A stretch of DNA of 64,000 nt from Terfezia claveryi (lineage: Eukaryota; Ascomycota; Pezizomycetes; Pezizales; Pezizaceae), in assembly GCA_015179025.1 (NCBI GenBank), contig WHUX01000213.1, positions 1 to 64,000 on the forward strand, written 5' to 3'. A program made the position numbers and the translations under genes. The notes beneath the pieces are model-generated. The model did not search any database, was not told the origin of the DNA, and saw nothing but the letters and a program-made list of their open reading frames with translations. How positions within the stretch are numbered: the first letter of the stretch is position 1; each line of letters begins with the position of its first letter. Below are positions 34,923-46,081 of the stretch, in pieces.

Positions 34923-35394
34923 AATTGAATTGATCTATTCACCAGTGAGTCCTAGCCATCTTAACTGACACTTGACGTTGACACTGACCACTAACACTGA
35001 CATATATCTTTTGCGCAACAATTAAATGTTGAGGGTAAACATTTGCCAATCCAACAAACCCTCCCTTTGGGGGGAAAAAAAAAAAAGGATAGTCTTCCAT
35101 CTATTGCAATCGTACAAAAAAAATCAAGAATATACACTATCAAGATGGTATCCGCCATATAAAGGTATGCTAAAACTGAGTCAATGCAAGAATTTACCCA
35201 AACAAAAGAAAAGCCAGTACCGTAAATGCTTCATTCACTAAACTAAACCGCTACAACCTCCCCCCTCTCGCCACTCGCCTGTCTCCGAGCCTAGTGTTGG
35301 TATATAATTACTGTTAAAACTCCTATGCAGGTTGCTTTTTCACACAAGCTTCCCCTTTCTCAAAATAATCCACTACTATAGGGGTTATAGATAT
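34802..35394. other. Convergent intergenic region
   Basis: No gene seen between the OCA-like gene and the CCE1 repeat remnant. A T-run of about 24 lies at 34899-34922 and an A-run near 35079-35090. Confidence 0.5.
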
Positions 35395-35592
35395 ACCTTC
35401 CACCTATGGCTCAGATTCCAACTCCCACTTTACTTGCTCCTTCCCAGACATTTCCCCAACTTCCGGGTTCCCCACTTTCCTGTGTGATGGCCTTCCCTTC
35501 ACCGGCTTTCGTCTCCAGAGTTGGAATACAAATAAATTCCGATTTGTTAGCGCGCGGCTTCCTGGTCTTCTTTATGGCTGGCAGAGCGGGTT
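35395..35592 (-). pseudogene. Frame-shifted extra repeat unit of the CCE1 tail
   Basis: Just beyond the CCE1 stop codon the minus strand still encodes the tail repeat in another frame: PALPAIKKTRKPRANK, then ETKAGEGKAITQESGE. A second frame change leads to MSGKEQVKWELESEP and a stop. This corresponds to the KKxRKPRxKK cores of the three units inside the gene, so it is a former or spliced-out part of the same coding repeat. Confidence 0.65.
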
Positions 35593-37869
35593 AGGAGCTG
35601 CATCCACCTCCGGTTCCGGCCCCGGCTGCAGCTCCGCTTCTTCATTCCCAGCTACCGCCTCAATTTCCTGTCTTGTAATTCCCCCACTGCTTGGTGTAAT
35701 TACCATCCTCCCACCGGCTCTTTCCTCCGTTTTCAGGTGTTGTATGTATATAACCTCCGCTGAAGGCGGTTTCTTCGCGCGGGGCTTTCTAATCTTCTTT
35801 GTGAGTGGAGGTGGTGGAACAGGTTCCACAATATGTTCCACTGCAGGTGCCACAGTATGTATATCTTCCATGTCCGGTACCGCTCCCGTCACCGCAACAT
35901 TTTCCTGTGGCGTTATTTCCTCGCTGTTCTGTGCAATCACCTTCCCCTCACCAGCCTCCGCCTCCAGCTCTGGAGGGGTGATACAAACAATCCCCCCAAG
36001 GGGCACCTTCTTCTCGCGGAGTTCGCTAGTCTTCTTCGTAGGTAGTAGAGCAGGTTCCACGGTCTGTATTGATGTAGGATGTGTATCTTTTACCTCGACC
36101 TCCACCACCGGCTTCAACTTCGCCTCCACTTCTTCTTCCCCAGATATAATATCCTGTGGAGTGATTTCTTCACTATCCTGTATAATAATCGTCCCCTCAC
36201 CAGCTCCCGTCTCCGAACCCAGGGGTTGTACGAACATAATTTCCGGCAGAGGAACTTTCTTCGTGCGGGGTTTCCTCGGTTTCTTTGCGGGGACCACAAT
36301 CGGTATCAAGGCAGGGCGTGCATCTTCCACCTCTAGCTCCTGCTCCGTTCCCTTCCCAGATACCACCTCAATTTCTTGTGCCATCATCTCCTGTGTATCA
36401 TTATCCTGTATGTCCAGTTTCTTCACCACCGCCCTCCGTTTCCGCTTAGCAGCAGCCCCTACCTCCCCCACCTGCTCCTCTACAACCTTCCTCCTCCTAA
36501 CCTTCTTCACCACCTCCTTTACCTTCCCTCCCTCCTCCAACGTCTTCGCCCTCTCAACCAGCTTTGCAATATCCACCCCGGCAAAAAAACCCTCCCCAGA
36601 AACCATCTTCCTTCTTCCTTCCTCCCACTTCACCCACGCTAGCCCCTGCAACAAACAATCCGCAAGATCGTCAAGCTTGCCCTTTGGCTGCTTTTTTCTC
36701 CTCTTCCCATCGCGGATGATGGGTTCCCTCACTTTCTTCGCGCCTTCTACACCATTTCCATTCCCATTCGCGTTTATCTCAAGGAATAACTCTGCTGTCT
36801 CCCGGGCTTGATCTGTGCCAAGCTCGAAATGCGGTATCCCTACCTCAGGCGATGATTGTGTGCATATGTACGGGGGACACAACAAACCCTTCACAATCCT
36901 CGTTTTCGACTTCTTACTCTCCACATATGTAGTTTGCAGCCTCTCCACCTCGACAACCTTACTTCCCGATAAGAATCCCTCCCAAAATCCCGTGACCTTG
37001 ATGGGATTGACGCCTTCGATTAATTCACCCCCTTGCCCCGCCCCCTCCCCGCTACAGCTTCCCTTAGCACTCCCAGCACCACCATCACTACCACTACCCC
37101 AAAATCCAACCTCGGCAAGCGTCCGTAAACACCCCCAGAGCATACTCTCAAGCATGTTTACCCGCAATGTCCATTCTTGTACAGCAGCCCCGCCACCGCT
37201 CCGGTAGCGCTGGGTTTCGATTAGGATTTGGTCAGGCGGGCAGGTTGGACCGGAAAGACTGAGGAGGGTGGTTGCGAGGTTGTAGGCGTGGCGGGAGAAG
37301 GTGGATGCGCTGAAGGATTCTGCTGGTGTGGTTGGTGGTGGTATTTGTGGTGATACTGGTGACTCGTCTGGTATAGATTCTGAGCAGGTTGTGTTGTTAT
37401 TGTCCTTGTCGTTCTCGTTGTCGATGTTGTTATTGTTGTTGTTAGTAGTAGTATCGGTAGTAGTTGGGCTAGGAGGAATACACATCCTCTGCCAGGCAAT
37501 CACCGACGGTACCATCATATCCCTCTGCCTATAGCGATGCTCCCCCATACCCCATACCTTCCCCCCAGGCCTAAATAGCACTTCCAGCAAGCAAACCGCC
37601 AAATTCCGAATCCCCATATCCACACTTAAAATCCTCACGCCACGGCCGCCACCATCACCACCACCACCACCACCACCACCACCATGACTTGTAGGTCTTA
37701 AAGCAGGGAACCTCGACCTCCCCAGCGCTGCACACACTCCCTCTGCAAGCACCTTCTTCGTCCCTGAAATAGGCGTGCCGAGAGAGGACGCAAGTGAGCG
37801 GAGCTGGGTCCTTTTAAGCGAGCTGATGAGGATGGTGGGTGTTATCTTTGACCCCGGGGGAACGGGCAT
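35572..37869 (-). CDS. CCE1: CCE1/Ydc2-type mitochondrial Holliday junction resolvase with repeat tail
   Basis: An open frame of 765 residues. The family cuts four-way DNA junctions during mitochondrial DNA recombination and segregation. An N-terminal SAP-like helix pair (about residues 10-50, LKRTQLRSLASSLGTPI) is followed by a Gly run and the RNase H-like nuclease: VRILSVDMGIRNLAVCLL (first Asp), ILIETQRYRSGG (Glu), VKGLLCPPYI and KGKLDDLADCLLQGLAW (last Asp pair). All four acidic positions are kept. An Asn-rich insert lies after about residue 135. Relatives end soon after the nuclease. Here about 285 further residues contain at least three repeats of 75-85 residues, each with a basic core such as KKPRKPRTKK or KKIRKPRAKK and an acidic half. 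The true C-terminus may lie further on through a frameshift or intron. Confidence 0.9.
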   Translation of the reverse strand: MPVPPGSKITPTILISSLKRTQLRSLASSLGTPISGTKKVLAEGVCAALGRSRFPALRPTSHGGGGGGGGGDGGGRGVRILSVDMGIRNLAVCLLEVLFRPGGKVWGMGEHRYRQRDMMVPSVIAWQRMCIPPSPTTTDTTTNNNNNNIDNENDKDNNNTTCSESIPDESPVSPQIPPPTTPAESFSASTFSRHAYNLATTLLSLSGPTCPPDQILIETQRYRSGGGAAVQEWTLRVNMLESMLWGCLRTLAEVGFWGSGSDGGAGSAKGSCSGEGAGQGGELIEGVNPIKVTGFWEGFLSGSKVVEVERLQTTYVESKKSKTRIVKGLLCPPYICTQSSPEVGIPHFELGTDQARETAELFLEINANGNGNGVEGAKKVREPIIRDGKRRKKQPKGKLDDLADCLLQGLAWVKWEEGRRKMVSGEGFFAGVDIAKLVERAKTLEEGGKVKEVVKKVRRRKVVEEQVGEVGAAAKRKRRAVVKKLDIQDNDTQEMMAQEIEVVSGKGTEQELEVEDARPALIPIVVPAKKPRKPRTKKVPLPEIMFVQPLGSETGAGEGTIIIQDSEEITPQDIISGEEEVEAKLKPVVEVEVKDTHPTSIQTVEPALLPTKKTSELREKKVPLGGIVCITPPELEAEAGEGKVIAQNSEEITPQENVAVTGAVPDMEDIHTVAPAVEHIVEPVPPPPLTKKIRKPRAKKPPSAEVIYIQHLKTEERAGGRMVITPSSGGITRQEIEAVAGNEEAELQPGPEPEVDAAPNPLCQP

Positions 37870-38533
37870 GCTATTGCTTATCAGTTATTTAGACAGAGCA
37901 ACTAGGATATCGCTGTGAGTGTATGGTGTGGGGTGGCTGGTCACCGGTCCCCGGCGCCCTGGGGTAGGGTACGGTTGCGAGCTGTGTTGGGGTTTTTGCT
38001 GTTGGTGCGCGCGGGAACTTGGTTTGGAGGGAGCGGGTCCATATTCAGGCTTGTTTCCGCTACAGCTTCACTCATACCGATGAATAGGAGGAAGCTGCTC
38101 AGGTTATTGCGGCGGAATAAGAGACCACGAGATGAGGAGATGCAGAGGAGCACGTGGGTGAGGAGACGTGGGTGGTGTCCCTTGCCATGTTCGCATATCG
38201 AACGATCTTGCGTCAACCTACATACATGCCGTCCGGCCCAATTGCAATCCATATCCGAATATAACATATCAATTACCTACATTTACAAGTACCCAGCATC
38301 TACTTAACTCCAAGGTATCCCATTAGATATTCAATTTTATCTATAGAGCCAGCCAGCCGCTTCATGACAAACGTAAATAAAGAAACGAGGCAAAATTGGC
38401 ATGCAACAAACATAGAGGATCCCTATCCGTCTGCTGTTCGAATAACAAAAAATAACCAAACAAAAAAAAAAACACCCTCTCCAACCCATTACTATGAAGA
38501 TATATCAGCCCACCCAATCTTGCAATTGGCCCT
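37870..38533. other. Intergenic between CCE1 and HLJ1
   Basis: No gene supported. This is the upstream region of CCE1 and the 3' flank of HLJ1; both genes are on the minus strand. Frames on both strands around 37915-38307 overlap and lack family features. Confidence 0.5.
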
Positions 38534-39759
38534 CTACTCCATCACCCTTCCCTCCCCCATATCCCTCAGTGTCTGGCAAGCCGGTAATATCTTTTCAGAT
38601 GCCTCCTTCACCTTCTTCGCATCCGCCCAAAGCCACCCCATCGCATCCTCAATCTCCCTCTTCTGCATCCTCATCTCCCTACCACACTCGGCTTGCAGCC
38701 GCCCGATATACCTCACCTCCGCCCTCTTGTCCATCTCCTCCAACTTCCTGTCCACCCCCTTCGCCCCCGGCTGCATTCCAAACTCCCTCAACTCCCTCGG
38801 GCTCACCCAATAGGGTATATTATATTTCGGCGTAAACCTCTTCTGCGTAAACGGATGAACCTTCTCAAACCTCACATCCGGGAACTGGGATTTCCCACTC
38901 CCACTCCCCAACTCACTAAACAGGCCCGATATGATTGGGAAGATAAACAAGATTATCAGCGGTAATAACTGGATAAACGTTGTTCTAAGGCCCGCCTCCT
39001 GCTGCGACTGATCCGCCCGCCCCGCGTCCTCCGCTGCAGCTGCCGGCGTGGGTCTTCGTCTCCTCATCCCCGGTCCACCAAAATGCTGTACTCGTACCCC
39101 CGGCCCACCAAAACTCACAAACTCACCAAACGGACTCCCCCACCAAACCCGCCGCCAAACGGTCCACCACCATTAACAAAGCCACCACCGAATGGACCAG
39201 GGCCAGGGAACCCTCCGCCAAAGAACATGTTGAATAAATCCTCCGGCGACAACTCCGGCCCCCCTGCGAACCCCCCAGCACCTCCTCCTCCCGTACTCCT
39301 GAACCCCGAGAATGGGTTTTCCGCACCTCCACCTCCCCCGCCTCTCGCAGCTGGATCCACCCCAAACCGATCAAAAGTCTCTCTCTGCTGCGGATCCGAC
39401 AGGACCTGGAATGCTTTGCTAACCACTATTCCACCTCCACCCCATTAGCCCCCATCCAGCCCCATCCCATCTTTCAACATAATCCCAAGGGGGTTCAACC
39501 AGAATCAAAGCTTACATTTAAACGCCTCATCCGCCCCGGGCGCACCATTCTTATCTGGATGCATCACCAGCGCCAACCTCCTATACGCCTTTTTGATCCC
39601 ATCCGCAGTAATCTCCTTTTCCACATCCAGAATCGCATAGTAATCCGTACCCTTACACTTTCGAACTCGATCCACAGCGGCCTTCTGCTCGGCAGTGTAG
39701 GACCGGCTTTGGTTGCCCTGGTTGTGGTCGTGCTGTCGGGAGGTTTTCGCGTCGGGCAT
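38534..39759 (-). CDS. HLJ1: ER membrane J-protein HLJ1 (DnaJB12/14-like, DUF1977)
   Basis: Exon 1 is 39759-39516 and a second coding block starts at 39425. The J-domain reads [19 protein letters not shown] and [19 protein letters not shown], with the HPD motif that stimulates Hsp70, continuing over the joint to [20 protein letters not shown] Gly/Phe-rich region follows, then RRRRP, one membrane helix ([17 protein letters not shown]) and the C-terminal DUF1977 region ([16 protein letters not shown]). The family anchors Hsp70 at the ER membrane for protein quality control. At 39111-39126 an 8-bp tandem duplication shifts the frame. Removing a 41-nt GTGAGT...ACAG intron (39086-39126) restores it, giving 364 residues but losing the family-like GGPGVRVQ. 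The gene may be intact, spliced, or a mutated allele. Confidence 0.88.
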
Positions 39760-40860
39760 GGTAGTGTATGTTGTACTGATAGAGGTATATTTTCTATCGG
39801 AGTTCTTTGGGAGGTTCTCCCTGGGGGAGGGAGGATGGGGGGAAAGAGATCCGGGGTGAAAATGAGCTCGGGAAGGGAGATGAGATTTGTAGAGATTAGA
39901 TCACGATGCAGATGAAGTTGGAAAACAAACGAGATAATTCCTTCCGTTCGTTCGTTTTTTTTTTGTTCTTTTTTTTGGGTTTTTATCTCCCCAGTTGGCA
40001 AAGACCTGATGGCTGGTTTGTTGTATGATATTTGTTGTATGGGGAGTTTACAAGAATATGGCTAATCTGTCTTTTCACACCGGGAAAGCTGTGTGTGGCT
40101 TGGCAGGGCGGTTTGCCTGTGGCGCTGCATTTGGGCCGGCCTGACATCGAGGCATAGGAATAAACAAAACAAAAAAAGAAAACTGGTGCAGAGAAAGAAG
40201 AAACAAGAATTCTGTAAGGTACTTTACTTCTACATGCACCGGCAGGTTATGATGGAAACAAGTAAGCTGTTGATGCAAAAATGAAATACTGGGTTTAACG
40301 TTGTCAAAGGGGTAAAAATAGGTACGGAGTATGTACACAAATTAAATACAACTCACCCATATCCCCCATTTTGCACACACCCGTCACGGTGCTTACGGTC
40401 AGTCACAGAAAGATTGCCCAAGCGAATAATTCTTCATTTCCATTTCCATTTCCAACCATAATCCGGCTCAAACTGCCCCTAGAAGCATTGCATACTCGAT
40501 CTGTTGCCCACAAATAATAATAAAAAGTAAACAGTCAAATACAAGTACCCCATAACCCCTGAAAAGATGACAGGCAAGCGGCTATAAGGCTATCGCTTGG
40601 TCGTGAATAAATTATAGGAAATAAAAAGGACCCATAGACTAAATAAAGTTACTTTGTTAAAATAAAAAAATATACAATCCGTTGTTACTCCATATTACGT
40701 TTAACATTTGTCGTGAACGTGTCGTGAGTGAAATGTCTCTGTAATTGTATCACCATTTTCGGTGGTTCTCGTATCAAGAATCTCACTGTAGAATTGAGTT
40801 AGCAACCGAATAAACTTTTGTTGACTATGGGTGGCACCAACCACACCGCACATAACCTTC
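39760..40860. other. Intergenic upstream of HLJ1
   Basis: No gene supported. The T-run and A/G tracts at 39955-39990 are probably HLJ1 promoter sequence. The right part is the 3' flank of the small mitochondrial-type gene. Confidence 0.5.
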
Positions 40861-41640
40861 TTACAGCCTGAAAGCCCTCATCATGAGCTCTTCACTCTGA
40901 TCCTCAGCTAACCTGGTTCTTTCAGCTTCAAACTCCTGAGCAAAGGAGAAATGGAAGCTAAGTGCATCCATGATGGCGGACGGGGCAACAATATGCGTGG
41001 CGCTGTCGGCAACTGTAGCTATGACAGGTTTCGTAACCTTGATCTCAGGCTCCGGTTTTCGTGCCGGGTGAAAGGTATCTGGGAGGAAAGGCTAAAATGA
41101 ATGTCAATTTCGCTATTTGAGTTGCGACAGAAAGTTGATGTACTCACTACACGAATCTCCATAAAGGTATCCTTGATTGGAGCGAGGTCGAGGTTTGGGA
41201 AGATAATGTTCGACTCGAATGGCATGAAGCCAAGGTCCTGACGGGCGATTGAGGTGTTGAAGTTGGCTTTCGCACGGGGTCCCAGTTGGCGGAACTTTGA
41301 CTGGGCCAAAGGAGAGCCCCTTGCCCCGATGGTGATGTTTCTGCTCTGAGCTACATCATGGCTAGAGAATGTCTAGAGATTGTGTATAGACTAGTTTAGC
41401 GAAAGCTTCTTTAGGACCACGGTGGTCATGATCCACATTCAGACACGCCTTAGGAGTGCAATCTAACGACATGGCAAATAGGGTAACCAGAAGGGTGTCT
41501 AAGCGTACCTCAGTCGAGTGACGAGACTCTGCCACAATGACAGCAGGATTCGAGTTTACTGCAGTGGAGTGGATACCACGCACAGTGGGGACTCTCAAAG
41601 CTCCTCCATATGGACGTAAGGCGCGAATGGCTTGTTGCAT
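40861..41640 (-). CDS. Small fungal protein, probably mitochondrial
   Basis: Three exons, 41640-41509, 41345-41148 and 41091-40861, all in phase, give 186 residues. The last exon has no start codon of its own and was found by following the splice sites. The N-terminus (MQQAIRALRPYGGALRVPTV, then RGIHSTA) is Arg-rich, without acidic residues, and amphipathic, as in a mitochondrial presequence with a cleavage-like RGIHST. The middle is FNTSIARQDLGFMPFESNI and FPNLDLAPIKDTFMEIR. The C-terminus (DALSFHFSFAQEFEAERTR, then SEELMMRAFRL) looks helical. I do not recognise the family. The second intron donor could be 3 bp earlier, changing one residue. Confidence 0.75.
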
Positions 41641-44600
41641 TCTAATGTGTATGATGATTGCTGTGTGAGTTGTAAGGTGGGTGAACGAAAAGGAGCTCGA
41701 GCAAGCTGGCGATGGGCGAGCTTAAGAATCCGCGGCGGGGTGGTGGGCAGGCCTACATCCTTTTCCTGTGGAGGCCCGTCCCTCGGGCCATTTTTACCTG
41801 TCGTTAGGATGATGCCAGAGCTGGAATGTGGTACGACGGAGAAGGCTACGTCGAGCGAGAGGTTAGACTCGCGTCCATCTCAGTCGACGCAAATTGACCG
41901 TCTGCGGCTCGAGTGCACTGGGCCCACCACCACCGAAGGGGCATAGCTGGGGCCAACGTGAATGAGCTCGACATAGGAGGAGATATTGGCTTCTCAACAA
42001 AAAAGGTGTGTGTGGTGAAATGCATGGGGAATCTCTGACCAGGTGGCATTGCGCTTTCGATGCCCAAGAGAAGTCTCAAGTCAGGGATGAGGAAAAGAAC
42101 GTTGGGGAGGGGACTCGACTAACGAGCGGAAGCTTGAACTTGCTTGAAGGAGTTCAGCGAAGGCAAAGTCGCGCAACCACCACAGCGCCAGCTGCGTGCA
42201 TCATTGATGCGAATCGACCCCATGGAAAATGTAATATTTGGTGATCGGCAACCGAATATTAACAAGTATTACATTTCTCAGTTACATAGTTGTGATAAAC
42301 CAAGGGTATAATATTAAACAGGTAAAATGATGATCATGCGAGGTTTTCTAGCCCACATGCATAATTAGCAACACCACAATTACCGTATGACTTGAAGAGA
42401 TATCTGGGGGAGCCCTTCACGCCCACATGCAGCGCATCTCGGCATGAGACTATACCCCGGACAAGTTTCAGGTATCAAAAGAAAGTTTGGCATCTCTCTC
42501 CAATTGCAAGTTCCTCAGGTATAGCCTCACGATCTCGATGAAATGGACATAAGCAGCAGATCCCGAATCAATGATTGGTTTCCTTCGAGCTGGTTGTCGA
42601 TGACTTCATCGGCAGCGACCCGCCTCATAATCCAGCAGATGGATGCCTTTGGCTTAGTAACCGGGCTGGAACTTCAACTCCTTCTATATGGCTTGGCACC
42701 GCAAGGCGGAGATCACCGCAGATGTAGCTCCCTCAACAACCGCAGCAATCACCACACCACCCTGCTCCTGCCCATGCTTACCACATACCACCGCCAAGTT
42801 TGCGTAAGTTTTGAAGCAGCAAGAGTTGAGAGCTCTCAGAGTGCATCAGGAGCCAATGAACTTTACAGGTGCTAGCGATGACGAATCCCAGTGCATCTAT
42901 CTTTACCAAATGTGCTGCGACTTCAATTCAGCCAATGGGGATTTTGCGGCGTTCTGGTAGGGGTTTGGAAGATCAAACATCAACTCGTGATCGGTATAAA
43001 CTCCGGCGTGGGCCTACGGTATTGCTTTGGAAAAAGGGAAAAGAGTCAAACAATTCATCAACCAATTCTTTTCAACGTTGGTGAATCTAATCATTCCCTG
43101 TTGGCTATTCTTCTATGTCCTTGGGATTTTGATAGATTACAGCCGGGTAAACTTCGGTAGACCAGCTATTGGATTTTGCCGGAGGCATGAGGCACACCTC
43201 CTCAAGGCTCCTGGTCCTCCCCGCAGACCATTCTGCCGTGTTACCTGCATTTTCAATTGGTAGTCATATGAATCTATATTAATGCAAACTTATCAATAGG
43301 CCGCTTGCATATTGCTGATCATAACTGGACGGTCTGGGGAAGTTATGCGTGCTAATTGTAGCCTTGATTACGGCTCATATCACATTCCTTTGACCATGAT
43401 TTAGGTATGGGAAAACACAAGTCCAAGAAAAAAATTGGAATGCAATTGATTTCTACGCTGTTGACGATACCATTAGATATCAAAGCCATTTCATCAAACT
43501 AGATGGGGGTGTTTCATTCTTACGCTGATGAACAACGTTGGATTGTGGGGATCTAGGTCCCGGACCTGAAACCGGTATTGTTCCCCATTAATGGAGTTGT
43601 TACCGAGGCAAATAAAACAGACACACTTTGCGAATCAACATTTGATTCGATACTTCAAATCAGAGGGTGTAAAAGTCCTATATGTAGACCAGGGGTTGAT
43701 TGGGCTAATATCATTGAATCTCACAATTTGACACATGCTAACATGAGTGAGATCCAGATCCTTCATTGTTCCAGCCTGGATCAAGACTAGCCGGTACCGG
43801 TACCTTGTTCCTGTCTTACAGAACATACTAAACCACATCCGCTCTGGCCCCAGACTTGATACCGATACCTAATAAAGATACCTCAAATTCCAGTACCGGT
43901 ATGGATCGCGCCCTTATGGAGAGGACTATTTGTTACAGATAAGAGAATTTACGGTTTGCAGCAGTAGATACCCAAGCTTTTTGACTAGTCGAAGTATTGA
44001 TATTCCTATTGTATGATTCCTAAATCTAGTGGATTTGGCTACTCTAGGGGTTAGAAAGCCCCATTATTAATTTAAGATGATCCCAAAAGAGGAGACTGTC
44101 ATCCAAGGGATATATGCGATATAGCACCATCGAACATGGGAATTCTCCTTGATTGATACGACAGAGCATCATCTTGATACACTCCCCCCCGCCACCAGTC
44201 ACTCGGCTGTCGACTGCCAACTGAGGCTTTGAAGGTATAACAGATATTTCGAAAGGGACACTTTCTGCGACAGGCGGTTCTGAGAGTCGTTCTATGACAT
44301 CCTCTTTCCATGGAGTATCCCAGTGATTATATTCAAATCAATGTAGGCCGTTAACATCGCCAACCTTGTTTGGAATTGTTCTCAGTGCTCTTGGACGTCG
44401 ATAGCGCGCCGTCCATGGTTTGTGATTTTGTCCTTATTGCTCCAGAGTTCCAGGAGTGGACTGACCTTGTATAGTACAACGTACAGCTGTATATCTATAC
44501 TGAGGCGACCAACCACATCTCTAAGCTCTATAAACCCCCCCCCCCCCCAATCTAGTTTCAGACCCGCTACGTCTGTATCTAGTCTTGACCTCGGTATCGG

Positions 44601-46081
44601 TGTTACGTCCCTTGAATCGAGTCCTGTATACTAAGGCGCCTTCATGTGCAGTCAGCTATGCGCGACTTGTCCAGTCATGGATACAAGTTGTCCATCCAAG
44701 CATTCACTGAGGTTTACCTAGGTACGACTATCAGCTTCCCATGAACGAGGAACGAAGGAGCATATAAATCTCTGTCTACGAGCATCGAACCCAAGAAGGA
44801 TACAACCATTTGTTTGAGTCTGTTAATATAGTAACTATGGGCAGATTTGCTTAATTTTGCATCATGATATATCTCAGGACTCTTGAATTGGTGAGGAGAC
44901 GAGCGGTCGGCTCAAATATTTGGCTGCCAGGTGCCATGTTCAGAACTTATTGCTAACTAACCGGGGTCAGGAAAATACCAACACCAGAATACCGTTCATT
45001 CGAGTCGACAACGTGTAGGCCCAAGCTATCCTGCGGCGGTAAAGTGGCAGTAGTAACTGGCCAGTGAGATAATACAACACACAAAGTTTCGTCCAGGAGC
45101 ACTTGAGTGTTGGGTTCTCCTATGAAACCAGCGGATAAGAATGCGCTCCTGCTTCGTTTACTTTTTTTCCATCCATATGGTATTGTGCAGTGGCCCTTAC
45201 TGACGGCTGCAACTCCTGTGTTCCAGTCCCACCTACAGCAGTTTCTTGCTCTTCCACAGTACTCCACGTGCCCGCAAGCTCAGACATGTCTTCTGCCTTC
45301 CGGCTTTTGGGGTATTGGCATGCTGATCGCTGCCTGTTAAACGCAGATGGCGTCAGCAACCGGCTCCGGCCAGTTGGAAGCGTGCTGAATCCTCAGCATA
45401 ATCTCGAATGTCCCCCCCCGAGCCCGAGTCGCTTCCCCATCGCTCCAACCCCTTTGCCGTCCACAACCTGCCCTTATAGACGGCCTTCAAGACGGTTTCA
45501 GTTTTCCTGCACGAGAGGTCGCACTAGCATCCGTCCTCTGGCCAAGACAAGTCTGAATTCAGCCCCTTTCACCCAATAATACCCCAGTCAATCGATTTTG
45601 ATTCCTACTCTTTTGTTTCCCAGTCATTTGTCATATTCGTACCCTCTTTGGCCGACTTACGTATACCCTCGCCGCCCTCGCCCCTCTCTGTGCTGGCGTC
45701 CTGCCTGCAGTCCAGGGCCTCACGGCTTAAGATACCCAGTACTCTTTTTTTTTTTTTTTTTTAAGATTGCACCCGTCTTTACTTGAACACAAAGAATAGA
45801 ATTCAATTGTTTACTTTCTACACTTCCCATTTTATGAACCCTCCTTAGTCGGGAAATCTCGGTGAAATTTCCGTTCTCAGAGTAGCAACCCTGTGCTTCC
45901 GCCGCTGCCCAGCACTGGTTGTGAAACCAGGCACGAGAGCGCTGAAGGTAGCCCACCACGCATATCATTGACAACATCCCTTTCACAAGCTCCGAGACTG
46001 CACTAAAAATACGAACGATACGATACCATATTGGATATATGTGCGGATAAGTATCGTCAGTAACGCTTTCAATTCTAGAGG
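41641..46081. other. Gene-poor region with possible gene fragments
   Basis: No complete gene in 4.4 kb. One fragment near 42735-42812 reads QQPQQSPHHPAPAHAYH and ends PPPSL just before a GTAAGT donor. Another on the minus strand at 44953-45120 reads GEPNTQVLLDETLCVVLSH. Both resemble exons without partners. A C-run (about 14) lies at 44537-44550 and a T-run at 45745-45762. Confidence 0.45.

Noticed and set aside
35744..36811. Plus-strand open frame of 355 codons, Ser/Phe/Thr-rich
   Set aside because: Mirror of the CCE1 tail and nuclease coding strand; the repeats are explained by the minus-strand protein.
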